Part shown: positions 33,996 through 43,770 of the stretch, piece after piece | How the letters are laid out: each line of letters starts with the position of its first letter | Numbering within the stretch: position 1 is the stretch's first letter | From: Paracoccus onubensis | GTDB lineage: Bacteria > Pseudomonadota > Alphaproteobacteria > Rhodobacterales > Rhodobacteraceae | DNA length: 64,000 bases | Direction of reading: 5' to 3' | NCBI RefSeq assembly: GCF_003591515.1 | Contig: NZ_QZCG01000008.1 | Span: forward strand, 186,001-250,000 | Made by a program: the position numbers and the translations under genes | Notes under the pieces: model-generated | What the model saw: the letters and a program-made list of their open reading frames with translations, nothing else | Told to the model about the DNA's origin: nothing | The model's database searches: none

Positions 33996-34663
33996 TCGTG
34001 AACCCGGTCAAGGAAATAGCCGATGCCCCGCGCCGTGCGGACAGTCAGCCCCAGTTCGGCCAACCGCTTGCGCAATCGGCTGACATATTGTTCGACCGCA
34101 TTGGAAGACAGATCCGCATCAAGCGTCGTCAAGGAGGCGATGATCGATTCGCGCGCCACCACCTTGCCTGCGCGCAGCATCAGCAGTTCCAGCAGGTCGC
34201 GTTCGCGGGCCGGCAGTTCCAGCGGCAGACCCGAGGCCGAGAAGCTGCGCGCGATCAGGTCGAATTCGAGTGGGCCGAAACTGACGACAGAACTGCGCAG
34301 CCCGGCCTGCCTGCGAAGAATCGACCTGATACGCGCTTCGAATTCGCCGATATCGAAGGGTTTGATCAGATAATCATCGGCGCCCAGATCCAGCCCCCGG
34401 ACCCGTTCTTCAGGGCTGCCGCGGGCAGTCAGGATCATCACCGGCGCCGAATTTCGCCGCGCCCGCATTTTGCGTAGCACATCAAGCCCGTCCATTTTCG
34501 GCAGGTTCAGGTCCAGAATGACCAGATCGAAATCCACCGCCGCCGCCAGCGTCTCGGCCGTGGCGCCGTCCTGAACCATGTCCACGGCATAGCCGGACTG
34601 ACGCAGCAGCGCAGCCAGGCTTTCGGCCAAAGACAGATTATCCTCCACAAGCAAGATGCGCAT
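33992..34663 (-). CDS. tctD: OmpR-family response regulator, TctD type
   Basis: A 223-residue two-domain regulator. The receiver domain spans 1-115, with acidic residues in LLVEDN, phosphoacceptor Asp51 in VILDLNLPKMDG, Thr/Ser in MILTARG and Lys in YLIKPFD. The winged-helix effector domain spans about 130-220, with ARERDLLELLMLRAGKVVARE and SSNAVEQYVSRLRKRLAELGLTVRTARGIGYFL. It is the first gene of the minus-strand pair, separated by 79 bp from the divergent binding-protein gene, whose promoter it probably controls along with tctCBA. Confidence 0.92.
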   Translation of the reverse strand: MRILLVEDNLSLAESLAALLRQSGYAVDMVQDGATAETLAAAVDFDLVILDLNLPKMDGLDVLRKMRARRNSAPVMILTARGSPEERVRGLDLGADDYLIKPFDIGEFEARIRSILRRQAGLRSSVVSFGPLEFDLIARSFSASGLPLELPARERDLLELLMLRAGKVVARESIIASLTTLDADLSSNAVEQYVSRLRKRLAELGLTVRTARGIGYFLDRVHE

Positions 34664-34742
34664 GGCCCATTCTCCCCGGCATGGAATCTAACCTTCGCCG
34701 TCAGGCTTGTGAACGGGTTATGGCTGTTTCAATATCCTCACC

Positions 34743-35834
34743 ATGCAGTTACCCGTTTCACGCCTGTTTGCCCCGATGATCGCTATCATCATCCTGTCGC
34801 TGTCCGGGACTGCGCGGGCCGAGCTTGCGGAATTTCCCGCGCCCGCCGATCAGGTCGAGGGATCGGTGCGGATCTATTCCTCGCTCGATATCGAACTTGC
34901 CCAGCCTCTGATCAAGGCATTTCAGGTCCGCTACCCCCGGATGAGCGTGCAATACGAAACCCTGCTGACAGACGAGGTGCATGACCGCATCGTCGCTGAA
35001 AGCGAGGCGGGCACTGGTACGGCGGATTTCGCTTTCTCTTCGGCGATGGACCTTCAGGTAAAACTGGCCAATGACGGTTTTGCCCGGCCTGTCAGAACGC
35101 CCGACACGGCTGGCTGGCCGAATTGGGCGAATTGGCGCGACACGGCTTATGCGCTGACATATGAACCCGCAGTCTTTGCCTATCACAAACCCAGTTTCGC
35201 CGGACAGGAATTGCCGACCACCCGCGCGGGACTGCTGCGCTGGATGGCCGAACATCCCGCTCAGGCGCAAGGCCGGATCGGCACCTATGACGTCGCGCGT
35301 TCGGGCGTGGGCTACCTGTTCATGGCCCGCGATCAGGATCTGTACCCGGATATCTGGTCGGTCGTATCCGCAATGGGCAAGGCAGGCGTAAAGCAATTCC
35401 CGACCTCGGCCGAAATCCTGCAGCGCATCGCCGATGGCGAACTGGTCCTGGGCTATAATCTGCTGGGCTCCTATGTGGCCGAATTCGCGCGCCAACATCC
35501 CGAGAAAGTCGGTCTGATCCTGCCGCGCGACTTCACGGTCGTCGTCTCGCGCATCGGACTTGTCCCCGCAGCGGCACGCTCGCCCCGCGCAGGAGAGACA
35601 TTCCTTGCCTTCCTGATGTCGCCCGAAGGTCAGGTGCTGTTGTCGCGCACTTTGCGACTATCCGCCGTCAGCCTGGAGGTCGCGGGCCAGACCGGCCCAG
35701 CCGGGGGAATGCAGGATCTGGCGGGGCTGCGATTAAAGCCAGTTCCGGTCAGCCCGGGACTGCTGGCATATCTTGACCAGGCCACGCGGGCACGTCTGCT
35801 GAAGCGATGGAACGAGGCCCTGCGGGGCGATTGA
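34743..35834 (+). CDS. Periplasmic ABC-type (Fe3+-like) substrate-binding protein linked to TctDE
   Basis: A 363-residue exported binding protein. The signal peptide ends at GTARA. The mature protein has the iron(III)/AfuA-like fold pattern: VEGSVRIYSSLDIELAQPLIKAFQVRYPRMSVQYE, then TADFAFSSAMDLQVKLANDG, and VPAAARSPRAGETFLAFLMSPEGQVLLS. There is no ABC permease or ATPase next to it, so it is an orphan with respect to transport. Similar solo binding proteins are found beside TctD/TctE systems, which suggests it presents a ligand to the sensor kinase. It precedes tctC by 205 bases. Confidence 0.8.
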   Translation: MQLPVSRLFAPMIAIIILSLSGTARAELAEFPAPADQVEGSVRIYSSLDIELAQPLIKAFQVRYPRMSVQYETLLTDEVHDRIVAESEAGTGTADFAFSSAMDLQVKLANDGFARPVRTPDTAGWPNWANWRDTAYALTYEPAVFAYHKPSFAGQELPTTRAGLLRWMAEHPAQAQGRIGTYDVARSGVGYLFMARDQDLYPDIWSVVSAMGKAGVKQFPTSAEILQRIADGELVLGYNLLGSYVAEFARQHPEKVGLILPRDFTVVVSRIGLVPAAARSPRAGETFLAFLMSPEGQVLLSRTLRLSAVSLEVAGQTGPAGGMQDLAGLRLKPVPVSPGLLAYLDQATRARLLKRWNEALRGD

Positions 35835-36039
35835 CCGCAATCTCCCGATTCATGAAAAAAACTGGTCCGATGTCAGGTGGATGACAGCTTTCTATGCTGG
35901 AATAACGCGCGGAACGGGTCATGAAGCAATAAACCCTTCCTTAAGGTTGCAGTGCTTTGGGAGAGGCGCGGCGTTCAGACCGACAATAGCAATCAGAACC
36001 GGGGCAGAGCTGCAATCCCGGACTCGACGGAGGAATATC

Positions 36040-36981
36040 ATGAAGACTTTTATACTGGCCAGCCTGTTTGCGGGTGCCATGGCGCTGCCTGCGGCGGCCG
36101 ATTACACAATTATCGCGCCCGCCAATCCCGGGGGTGGCTGGGATCAGACCGCGCGTGCGATGCAGACGGTCATGCAGGAGGAAGGGATCTCGCCTTCGGC
36201 GCAGGTCCAGAACGTACCGGGCGCAGGGGGCACCATCGGGCTCGCGCAATTCGCAAGCCAGAACCGGGGCAATCCCGATGCGCTGATCGTTGGCGGTTAT
36301 GTCATGGTCGGAGCGATCCTGACCAACAATTCACCCGTCACCCTGCAGGACGTCACCCCGATCGCACGGCTCACCGGGGAATATGAGGCCATCGTCGTTC
36401 CCGCCGCCTCGCCCATCGAATCGATCGAGGATCTGATCGAGCAGCTGAAGGCCGATCCCGGCTCGGTCAGCTGGGCCGGGGGTTCGGCCGGAGGGGCGGA
36501 CCATATCGCGGTCGGGCTGATCGCCAAGGCCACGGAAGTCGATCCGACGACGATCAACTACATCGCCTATTCGGGTGGCGGCGAAGCGCTTGCCGCGATT
36601 CTGGGCAATCAGGTGACAGCGGGAATCTCGTCCCTGGGTGAGTTCGAGGCGCAAATCGAGGCGGGAACGCTGCGGCTTCTGGCGACCTCGGCCCCGGAAC
36701 CCATCGAGGGCGCGGATGCGCCGACCCTGAAAGAGGCCGGGCTGGATGTCGTACTGGAGAACTGGCGCATGGTGGCCGCCGCTCCGGACCTGACGGATGA
36801 GCAGAAAGCGAAGGTTTCAGCCGATATCGAGGCGATGGTGACTTCTGACAGCTGGCAGAAACAACTGTCCGACAAGGGCTGGGCCGACACTTATCTGGCC
36901 GGCGAGGAATTCGACGCCCAGCTGGAAAGCGACACCACCGCGACCGATGCGGTGCTCAGGGATATCGGTCTGATCAAATGA
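36040..36981 (+). CDS. tctC: Tripartite tricarboxylate transporter substrate-binding protein
   Basis: A 313-residue periplasmic receptor (TctC/Bug family). The signal peptide is MKTFILASLFAGAMALPAAA. The mature start DYTIIAPANPGGGWDQTARAMQTVM holds the conserved carboxylate-binding loop PGGGWD. VPGAGGTIGLAQFA and DPGSVSWAGGSAGGADHIAVGL also match the family. The ATG at 36040 has GGAGG six bases upstream; an in-frame start 53 codons earlier is in non-coding sequence. It overlaps tctB by four bases. Under TctDE control the likely ligand is citrate or another tricarboxylate. Confidence 0.92.
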   Translation: MKTFILASLFAGAMALPAAADYTIIAPANPGGGWDQTARAMQTVMQEEGISPSAQVQNVPGAGGTIGLAQFASQNRGNPDALIVGGYVMVGAILTNNSPVTLQDVTPIARLTGEYEAIVVPAASPIESIEDLIEQLKADPGSVSWAGGSAGGADHIAVGLIAKATEVDPTTINYIAYSGGGEALAAILGNQVTAGISSLGEFEAQIEAGTLRLLATSAPEPIEGADAPTLKEAGLDVVLENWRMVAAAPDLTDEQKAKVSADIEAMVTSDSWQKQLSDKGWADTYLAGEEFDAQLESDTTATDAVLRDIGLIK

Positions 36982-37472
36982 GACCCGCAACGCAGAACAG
37001 GAAGCGCAGCCGGGATACGGCTGCGCTTTTCATCGCGGCCGGCCTTGTCATCCTTGGATTGGTGATAATCTGGGACAGCGCGCGGCTTGCCGATCTGGGC
37101 GGCTATTCCGGGCTGGGTCCGGCCAGCATGCCTCGTGTCGTGGGCTTTTGCCTGATCTTGCTGGCATTGTGGACGGCGACTGCGGCGCTGCGCGGCGAAT
37201 TTCCCGAGCGCCCCCCGCAGCAAGCGGCGCCGGTCCTGTGGATCGTCGCGGGGCTTGCCGCGCAGCTGTTGCTGCTGCACGCAGCCGGCTTTTCAATCGC
37301 AACGGGAATTCTGTTCGCCTTCACCGCAAGAGGCTTCGGCAAGCGGAACCTGGCAATGACGATTCCGATCGGCATCGTGCTGTCCTTCGCGGTCTGGTGC
37401 GTTTTCTCGCAACTTCTGATGCTGCATCTGCCCGCCGGGCCGGTCGAGCAGCTGATCTTCCCAAGAGGTTAG
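36978..37472 (+). CDS. tctB: Tripartite tricarboxylate transporter small permease
   Basis: A 164-residue membrane protein with four predicted spans (about 14-34, 50-70, 85-118, 124-148). It is typical of TctB: a first span AALFIAAGLVILGLVIIWDS followed by LGGYSGLGPASMPRVVGFCLILLALW. This subunit is poorly conserved in sequence, and the assignment rests on length, topology, the GPASMPR motif and position. Its ATG overlaps the tctC stop, and it ends three bases before tctA. Confidence 0.9.
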   Translation: MRPATQNRKRSRDTAALFIAAGLVILGLVIIWDSARLADLGGYSGLGPASMPRVVGFCLILLALWTATAALRGEFPERPPQQAAPVLWIVAGLAAQLLLLHAAGFSIATGILFAFTARGFGKRNLAMTIPIGIVLSFAVWCVFSQLLMLHLPAGPVEQLIFPRG

Positions 37473-37475
37473 CAC

Positions 37476-38993
<1,518 letters not shown>

Positions 38994-38998
38994 ACGAA

Positions 38999-39035
38999 GA
39001 TCCCGCCCCCCTGACTGGGGCGGGATCTGTCTTTT
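38999..39035 (+). terminator. Rho-independent terminator after tctA
   Basis: An 11-bp perfect GC-rich stem (GATCCCGCCCC, 7-base loop CCTGACT, GGGGCGGGATC) followed by TGTCTTTT. It begins six bases after the tctA stop and lies 15 bases from the end of the convergent OpgC-like gene, so it may serve both strands. Confidence 0.9.
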
Positions 39036-39050
39036 ATCCTTGCTGCCTGT

Positions 39051-40241
39051 TCACGCTGCGGAAGAAGGGGATTTTCCGAAGAACCTTGCCCGTTCCCGGT
39101 AAATGGCGGGGATGGCAAGTGAGGCAACCGCCGAAAGCGCGATCGCGGTCTTGGTCAGTTCGTTATAGGGGCCGTTATGATGCTCGAAGCCCTTCAGCAG
39201 ATAGATCACGACCACATGCCATGCATAAACCTGAAGTGAATGCCGGCCGATCAGGCGCAGGAAGGACAGGGTGAAGATCCAGCGCAGCCCGTTCCCCAGC
39301 GCCCTTACGATCCGGGGGCGCGCATATGGACCGGCGATGACCATCCAGGACACCAGATATCCGGTTGCCATGAAATTCACGAGATAGATGAAGCTGAACC
39401 GGGTCCGGTTATCCAGACTTCTGATCGCCTCGGCCATGTTCTCGGGCATGAACTTGAAGGTGAAGCCCATGCGTATGGACAGGAAGCAAAGCACAAGGAC
39501 GAAAGCCGCCCATGCCAGAGCGACCGCGCCGTCCCGCGCGAAAACCTCGCGCCAGTCGATCTTCTGCGTCGCTGTCACCGAGCCCAGCACAAGACCGGTC
39601 ATGAAGACGATCTGCCAGGCAAGAACGTTGAAGGCGGCCCGCATCAATTTGCCATCGTAAAGCTGGTCAAGCATCATGCGGATCCCGTCCGCCAGCGGAA
39701 AATGCAGGGTAAGCTGCACCGCGACCCATGTCACGACAGAGAAAGCAATGACCCAGGACCAGCGGCCGGTGACACACAGCCACACCAGCGGCGGCGATAC
39801 CAGCATGTAAACGATATATTGCGGCAGGATGTCCATATAGGTCGGCTGATAGATCAGCAGCAGGGACGCCACCGCATAAACGGGATCATGGTTCGCAAGA
39901 TCCCAAAGCCAGGGCTCCCAATAGGCGGAGGATTCCTTCAGGAACAGGCCAAGCACCATGATCAGCAGCAGGGAACCCGCCGCATATTGGTAAATGTCGA
40001 GGGCTCGTTTGCGGATCTGGCGGGCACCCGTCTCGTAGCCCGCTTTCAGCATGCGGCGCGCATAGACCATGCCGACCAGCATGCCGGAAAGGAACACGAA
40101 GCCCTGCGCGTCCTGCACATAGCCCAATTCGCCGTGATTGAACTTGACCAGCAGATAGCCGCCGGCAAAGGTCAGGTGATTCAGCATCATGAAAACGAGG
40201 AAATACCCTCGCATGCCATCCAGTATTTCCAGCCGCTGCAT
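39051..40241 (-). CDS. OpgC-like membrane acyltransferase
   Basis: A 396-residue integral membrane protein with about ten spans. The opening MQRLEILDGMRGYFLVFMMLNHL is the OpgC/acyltransferase-3-like signature, followed by GYVQDAQGFVFLSGMLVGMVYARRM. IGRHSLQVYAWHVVVIYLL near the C-terminus carries the conserved Ser/His region. OpgC proteins transfer succinyl groups to periplasmic glucans. No opgG or opgH glucan synthesis genes are adjacent, so here it may modify another envelope glycan. It stands alone, convergent with tctA and 268 bases from its upstream neighbour; that gap holds nothing I recognise. Confidence 0.85.
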   Translation of the reverse strand: MQRLEILDGMRGYFLVFMMLNHLTFAGGYLLVKFNHGELGYVQDAQGFVFLSGMLVGMVYARRMLKAGYETGARQIRKRALDIYQYAAGSLLLIMVLGLFLKESSAYWEPWLWDLANHDPVYAVASLLLIYQPTYMDILPQYIVYMLVSPPLVWLCVTGRWSWVIAFSVVTWVAVQLTLHFPLADGIRMMLDQLYDGKLMRAAFNVLAWQIVFMTGLVLGSVTATQKIDWREVFARDGAVALAWAAFVLVLCFLSIRMGFTFKFMPENMAEAIRSLDNRTRFSFIYLVNFMATGYLVSWMVIAGPYARPRIVRALGNGLRWIFTLSFLRLIGRHSLQVYAWHVVVIYLLKGFEHHNGPYNELTKTAIALSAVASLAIPAIYRERARFFGKSPSSAA

Positions 40242-40509
40242 AATGCCCTTTCGGCGCTATGTTGTTTCGTGATCTGGGGATCAACGCAGCTCGCACAGGA
40301 TCAGTTGCATGGCAATCTGTACAGCGCATTTCCGTGGGTCACCGTCATCCTCAGACCGGTCCCGCGCGGTCTCCATTGCATCAAGGGACCGGCAGCTCTC
40401 GGCATTCCGGGCCTTGGGCCGGTAGCGCATCAGGCTTCGTTACCGAAAGGTGGATAGCCGCAACCGCTGATTCAGGCGCTTGTTCAGGCTGACGGGAAAT
40501 CGCAATATT

Positions 40510-41436
40510 TCAACCGGATGTAACGAAGCGCTCCAGCTTGCCCAGCGTTTGCAGGCCCAGTTCCACCGCACCGAATCCTTTCGCCTCCTGGAACTCGGCA
40601 GCCGTGCTGAACACCATGCCCAACGTTACCTTCGTCGCCCCATCCTGCTCCTCGAACGAGACCCAAGCGTCGGCATGTTTCGGCCCGTTTTCGCCCCAAT
40701 GCAACGTATAGCCGATCCTCTCCTCGGGACGGATCTCGTGATAGCGATGATGGTTCGGGAAAACCGTGCCGTCAGGCGCGATCATGTCGAACACCCAATC
40801 ACCGCCCGTTCGCAGATCGATCCTCTGCGTCCGACAAGAGAAGCCATCAGGCCCCCACCATTGCGGCAGCGTTTCAGCGTTCATCCACGCTCCCCAAACG
40901 ACGGATCGCGGCGCCTGAATCCGCCGCTGCAGCACCATGGTCCGTTCAGCCGTGCCCGCGAGATTGTCCAGTCCGGCGCCGAAGCCTTCCTGATAGCCCG
41001 CCTCCATGTCCTCTGCCAGCGAGGAAAGCTGCACCGTCAGGGCCAGCCGGCTACGTTCCTGCGTTCCCGAAATATCCGCTGTCACCAGCGCGACCGATTG
41101 CGTCACGCCTTCGGATGAGATCACCTCGTAATTCACGCTGCGCAGCATGGGCTGCAACTCCAGCCAGCCGCACTCGCAGCTTATATCCGGCTGGCCCGCC
41201 ACCTTGCAAAGCGACAGCTCGCGCCCACCCACTCTGGTATCGGCCTCCAGGAACTCCACGGTGACCGAAGGCGATGGCGCAGCCCAGATCGCCCGCGCCG
41301 CCGGAGCCGTCCATGCCTCCCACAGCACGGCCAATGGCGCGGCCACCTCCCTGTCAAAGGTAAGCGTCGCAAAGCGGCCCTTCCTGTCATCAGACATCAC
41401 GCGGGACGCAATGTTTGTCGCGGGGTTCCGTGTCAT
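40510..41436 (-). CDS. Two-domain SRPBCC (AHSA1-like) protein
   Basis: A 308-residue protein with two tandem Activator-of-Hsp90/SRPBCC domains. The first spans about 22-155 (FDREVAAPLAVLWEAWTAPAARAIWAAP). The second spans about 170-305 (LQRRIQAPRSVVWGAWMNAETLPQWWGPDGFSCRTQRIDLRTGGDWVFDMIAPDG, with the typical VTLGMVFSTAAEFQEAKGFGAVELGLQTLGKLERFV end). SRPBCC domains bind hydrophobic ligands; when paired with an ArsR regulator they are usually of unknown physiological role. Its start overlaps the ArsR gene stop (ATGA). Most ArsR-linked homologues have one domain, so the duplication is noteworthy. Confidence 0.88.
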   Translation of the reverse strand: MTRNPATNIASRVMSDDRKGRFATLTFDREVAAPLAVLWEAWTAPAARAIWAAPSPSVTVEFLEADTRVGGRELSLCKVAGQPDISCECGWLELQPMLRSVNYEVISSEGVTQSVALVTADISGTQERSRLALTVQLSSLAEDMEAGYQEGFGAGLDNLAGTAERTMVLQRRIQAPRSVVWGAWMNAETLPQWWGPDGFSCRTQRIDLRTGGDWVFDMIAPDGTVFPNHHRYHEIRPEERIGYTLHWGENGPKHADAWVSFEEQDGATKVTLGMVFSTAAEFQEAKGFGAVELGLQTLGKLERFVTSG

Positions 41437-41774
41437 TCTTTGCTTTCCTTCATCACATTCATCACAAATGCATCCAGCCTGTCGAGTCGGGCATCCCAGA
41501 TGGCCCGCTGCTCATCAAGCCATGTCCGCACCGGATCCAGAGCCTGGGGCACGATGGCGCAGGTGCGTATCCGCCCGTCCTTGGACGTGGTGATCAACCC
41601 TGCCTGCTCCAGTACGGAGAGATGCCGCATCACCGTGGGCAGCCGCAGTCCCGTAGGCCCGGCCAGATCCGTTACCCGCGCCGGTGTTTCGGCAAGCCGG
41701 GTCAGGATCGACCTGCGGGTCGGATCGGCAAGCGCGTGGAAGAGCAGCGAAAGATCAGGATCATGCTTAGCCAT
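41433..41774 (-). CDS. ArsR-family winged-helix regulator
   Basis: A 113-residue regulator. The DNA-binding domain is LSLLFHALADPTRRSILTRLAETPARVTDLAGPTGLRLPTVMRHLSVLEQAGLITTSKDGRIRTCAI, the standard ArsR fold with recognition helix LPTVMRHLSVLEQAG. There is no cysteine metal site (the usual ELCVCDL box is absent), so it is not a metal sensor of the classic type. It belongs to the subgroup encoded with AHSA1/SRPBCC proteins and is translationally coupled to that gene. It probably represses its own operon. Confidence 0.9.
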   Translation of the reverse strand: MAKHDPDLSLLFHALADPTRRSILTRLAETPARVTDLAGPTGLRLPTVMRHLSVLEQAGLITTSKDGRIRTCAIVPQALDPVRTWLDEQRAIWDARLDRLDAFVMNVMKESKE

Positions 41775-41889
41775 ATCGCTAACTATTCACGAATTTACCG
41801 GCGACGCAAGTGAAAACTTCGTCAAGTTGCTAAGTTTTCGCTTCAGCCGGGCGGCGGTCGCAGGCGGACCGCTTTTCAATATGTGTCAC

Positions 41890-42798
41890 TCAGGGATCGC
41901 GACCCCAAAGTTGCGGATTCTCCTTGAAATGTTCGATCAGCATCTCGGTCAGGATCCGCACCTTCCGCGCAGGATGCTGGCCCGGGGGACGGATGACATA
42001 TGCGCCCGCCGGTGGGGGCGGAAAGCGCGTCATGACCGGAACAAGTACGCCAGTCGACACCAGTTCATGGGTAAGACAATCCGGAAGATAGCCAATCCCC
42101 AACCCTGCCGCCGCCGCAGCGGTAAGGGCTGTGCCGTTGTCGGCCTTGAAACGCCCCTGCGGCTGAACCGTGATAATCTTGTTGCCATCCAGAAGCTGCC
42201 AGGATTCGGTTCCCTGCATGAGAGCCTGATGGGTGACGAGCTCTTCCGGAGTCTCGGGGGAGCCGTGGGTCCTGATGTAGTCCGGACTTGCGACAAGCTT
42301 GCCAGCGATCGGCCCGATGCGTTTCGCGATCAGGCTGGAATCCGCGAGATAGCCAACCCGGATCGCACAATCAAAGCCCTCGGCGATAAGATCGACAAAG
42401 CGATCGCTGTAGGAAGCATGGACCCGAAGCTGCGGATGGCGTTGCGCCAGCTCGGTCAGCACCGGGGCGAAGTGGGTCGGGCCGAAAGTCAGCGGCACGG
42501 CAACTCTCAGGCGGCCGCGCAGGTCGCCGGTGGGAAGTATCGTCTCTCTCGCAGCTTCGATCTCGGCGCCGATCCGGGCTGCATGATCCCTGAACGTGGC
42601 TCCGGCTTCCGTGAGAGCGGCACCGCGGGTCGTCCGGACAAGAAGCTGGACGTCGAGTTCCGCCTCGAGCTTGAAAAGCCGTCGGCTGACGATCGATTTC
42701 GAGACGCCAAGCCGGCGGGCGGCAGCCGAGACCCCTCCGGTATCGGCGACTTCCACGAATGTCTGCAGCTCTTCGATATCCACTTTCCCGTTCCCCAT
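41890..42798 (-). CDS. LysR-family transcriptional regulator
   Basis: A 302-residue LTTR of the CrgA-like group. The helix-turn-helix is LQTFVEVADTGGVSAAARRLGVSKSIVSRRLFKLEAELDVQLLVRTTRGAALTEAG. The effector domain has GRLRVAVPLTFGPTHFAPVL and DCAIRVGYLADSSLIAKRIG. The start at 42798 (MGNGKVDIEE) is preferred; an upstream in-frame start at 42879 would extend 27 residues with no homology-like sequence, and a GTG at 42783 behind GGGGAACG is possible. It is divergent from the isochorismatase-family gene across 138 bp, so that gene is the probable target. Confidence 0.9.
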   Translation of the reverse strand: MGNGKVDIEELQTFVEVADTGGVSAAARRLGVSKSIVSRRLFKLEAELDVQLLVRTTRGAALTEAGATFRDHAARIGAEIEAARETILPTGDLRGRLRVAVPLTFGPTHFAPVLTELAQRHPQLRVHASYSDRFVDLIAEGFDCAIRVGYLADSSLIAKRIGPIAGKLVASPDYIRTHGSPETPEELVTHQALMQGTESWQLLDGNKIITVQPQGRFKADNGTALTAAAAAGLGIGYLPDCLTHELVSTGVLVPVMTRFPPPPAGAYVIRPPGQHPARKVRILTEMLIEHFKENPQLWGRDP

Positions 42799-42936
42799 TT
42801 CGCGACACAGCTTATCACAAGGCGGCACTATCGCATCGCGCAGGGGAACGGCAATACAGTTTCCAGCCGGTGTCGCCACCGCGCCTGCCTCGCAAAGAAA
42901 CCAATGCCGCTCACAACGGCAGCAAAGGATGTATCC

Positions 42937-43590
42937 ATGACCCTTCGTAACGGACTTTCGTCACTGCTTCGGCCCGAAGACTCGGTCCTCGTTCTGATCG
43001 ACCACCAGCCTTACCAGCTCGCGAATCTGAACAGCCACGATCCGCATATGGTGGTCAACAACTCGACGGCTTTGGCCAAGGCTGCCAAGGCTTTCGGTGT
43101 GCCCACCATTCTGACCAGCGTAATCGCTGACCGGGGCGGTCTCATCTTCCCGCAGATCACCGATGTTTTCCCTGACCAGGAGGTGATCGACAGGACATTC
43201 ATCAACACCTGGGAAGATCAGAAGGTGGTGGACGCGGTCAAGGCGACAGGCCGCAAGCAGCTGATCATCGCCGGTCTGTGGACCGAGGTATGCGTCGCGA
43301 TGCCGACGATCCACGCGCTTGGCGAAGGCTGGGACGTAACGGTCGTCACCGATGCGTCCGGCGGCACGTCGGTTGAAGCCCATGAGGTCGCCATCCAGCG
43401 CATGATCGCGGCTGGCGCAAACATGTTGACCTGGCTGGCCGTGGCGTCCGAATGGCAGCGTGACTGGGCCCGGACAGAGCATGCCGCCGAATTGGCGGAA
43501 TTGCTTGTACAGCATGCCGGTGGCAGCGGCATTGCATTCCTGTGGGAACAGCAGCTGCTTAACACGCCGGTTCCAAGCGCCGAGGGCTGA
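42937..43590 (+). CDS. Isochorismatase-family hydrolase (YcaC-like)
   Basis: A 217-residue cysteine hydrolase of the isochorismatase superfamily. The catalytic Asp is in VLVLIDHQPYQLANL (D22) and the nucleophile Cys in IIAGLWTEVCVAMPTIHAL (C119). FINTWEDQKVVDAVKATGRKQ matches the YcaC branch, whose physiological substrate is unknown. The ATG at 42937 follows AAAGGATG. A small dyad TGCCG-N7-CGGCA overlaps the leader at 42905-42921 and could be where the divergent LysR protein acts. The gene is monocistronic. Confidence 0.92.
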   Translation: MTLRNGLSSLLRPEDSVLVLIDHQPYQLANLNSHDPHMVVNNSTALAKAAKAFGVPTILTSVIADRGGLIFPQITDVFPDQEVIDRTFINTWEDQKVVDAVKATGRKQLIIAGLWTEVCVAMPTIHALGEGWDVTVVTDASGGTSVEAHEVAIQRMIAAGANMLTWLAVASEWQRDWARTEHAAELAELLVQHAGGSGIAFLWEQQLLNTPVPSAEG

Positions 43591-43646
43591 TCGGGGTCGG
43601 GATGACGGCGCGAGAAAGGGCCTTTCGAAAGCTTGGCCTTGATAAA

Positions 43647-43730
43647 GCCTCGTCATTCCGATTTTGCAGGCAAGACTTCGTGTTTCCGGAAGCTGTTAAA
43701 ATCCTGCCATGCGCACCGGAATGACGAGGC
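43647..43730. repeat. 84-bp element bounded by perfect 14-bp inverted repeats
   Basis: GCCTCGTCATTCCG at 43647-43660 reappears inverted as CGGAATGACGAGGC at 43717-43730, with 56 bases between. It sits in the gap between the isochorismatase-family gene and the last gene of the convergent ABC exporter. It could form a long hairpin that terminates both transcripts, or be a small non-autonomous repeat element. No flanking target duplication was obvious. Confidence 0.6.
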
Positions 43731-43770
43731 AGAATCCCATCATATGCGAGTTGTCGCGGCTTTCGGGGGC

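Noticed and set aside
41440..43590. A 716-residue plus-strand ORF apparently fused to the isochorismatase-family protein
   Set aside because: The first 499 residues are antisense to the ArsR and LysR genes; the real gene starts at 42937 with its own ribosome-binding site and family N-terminus.
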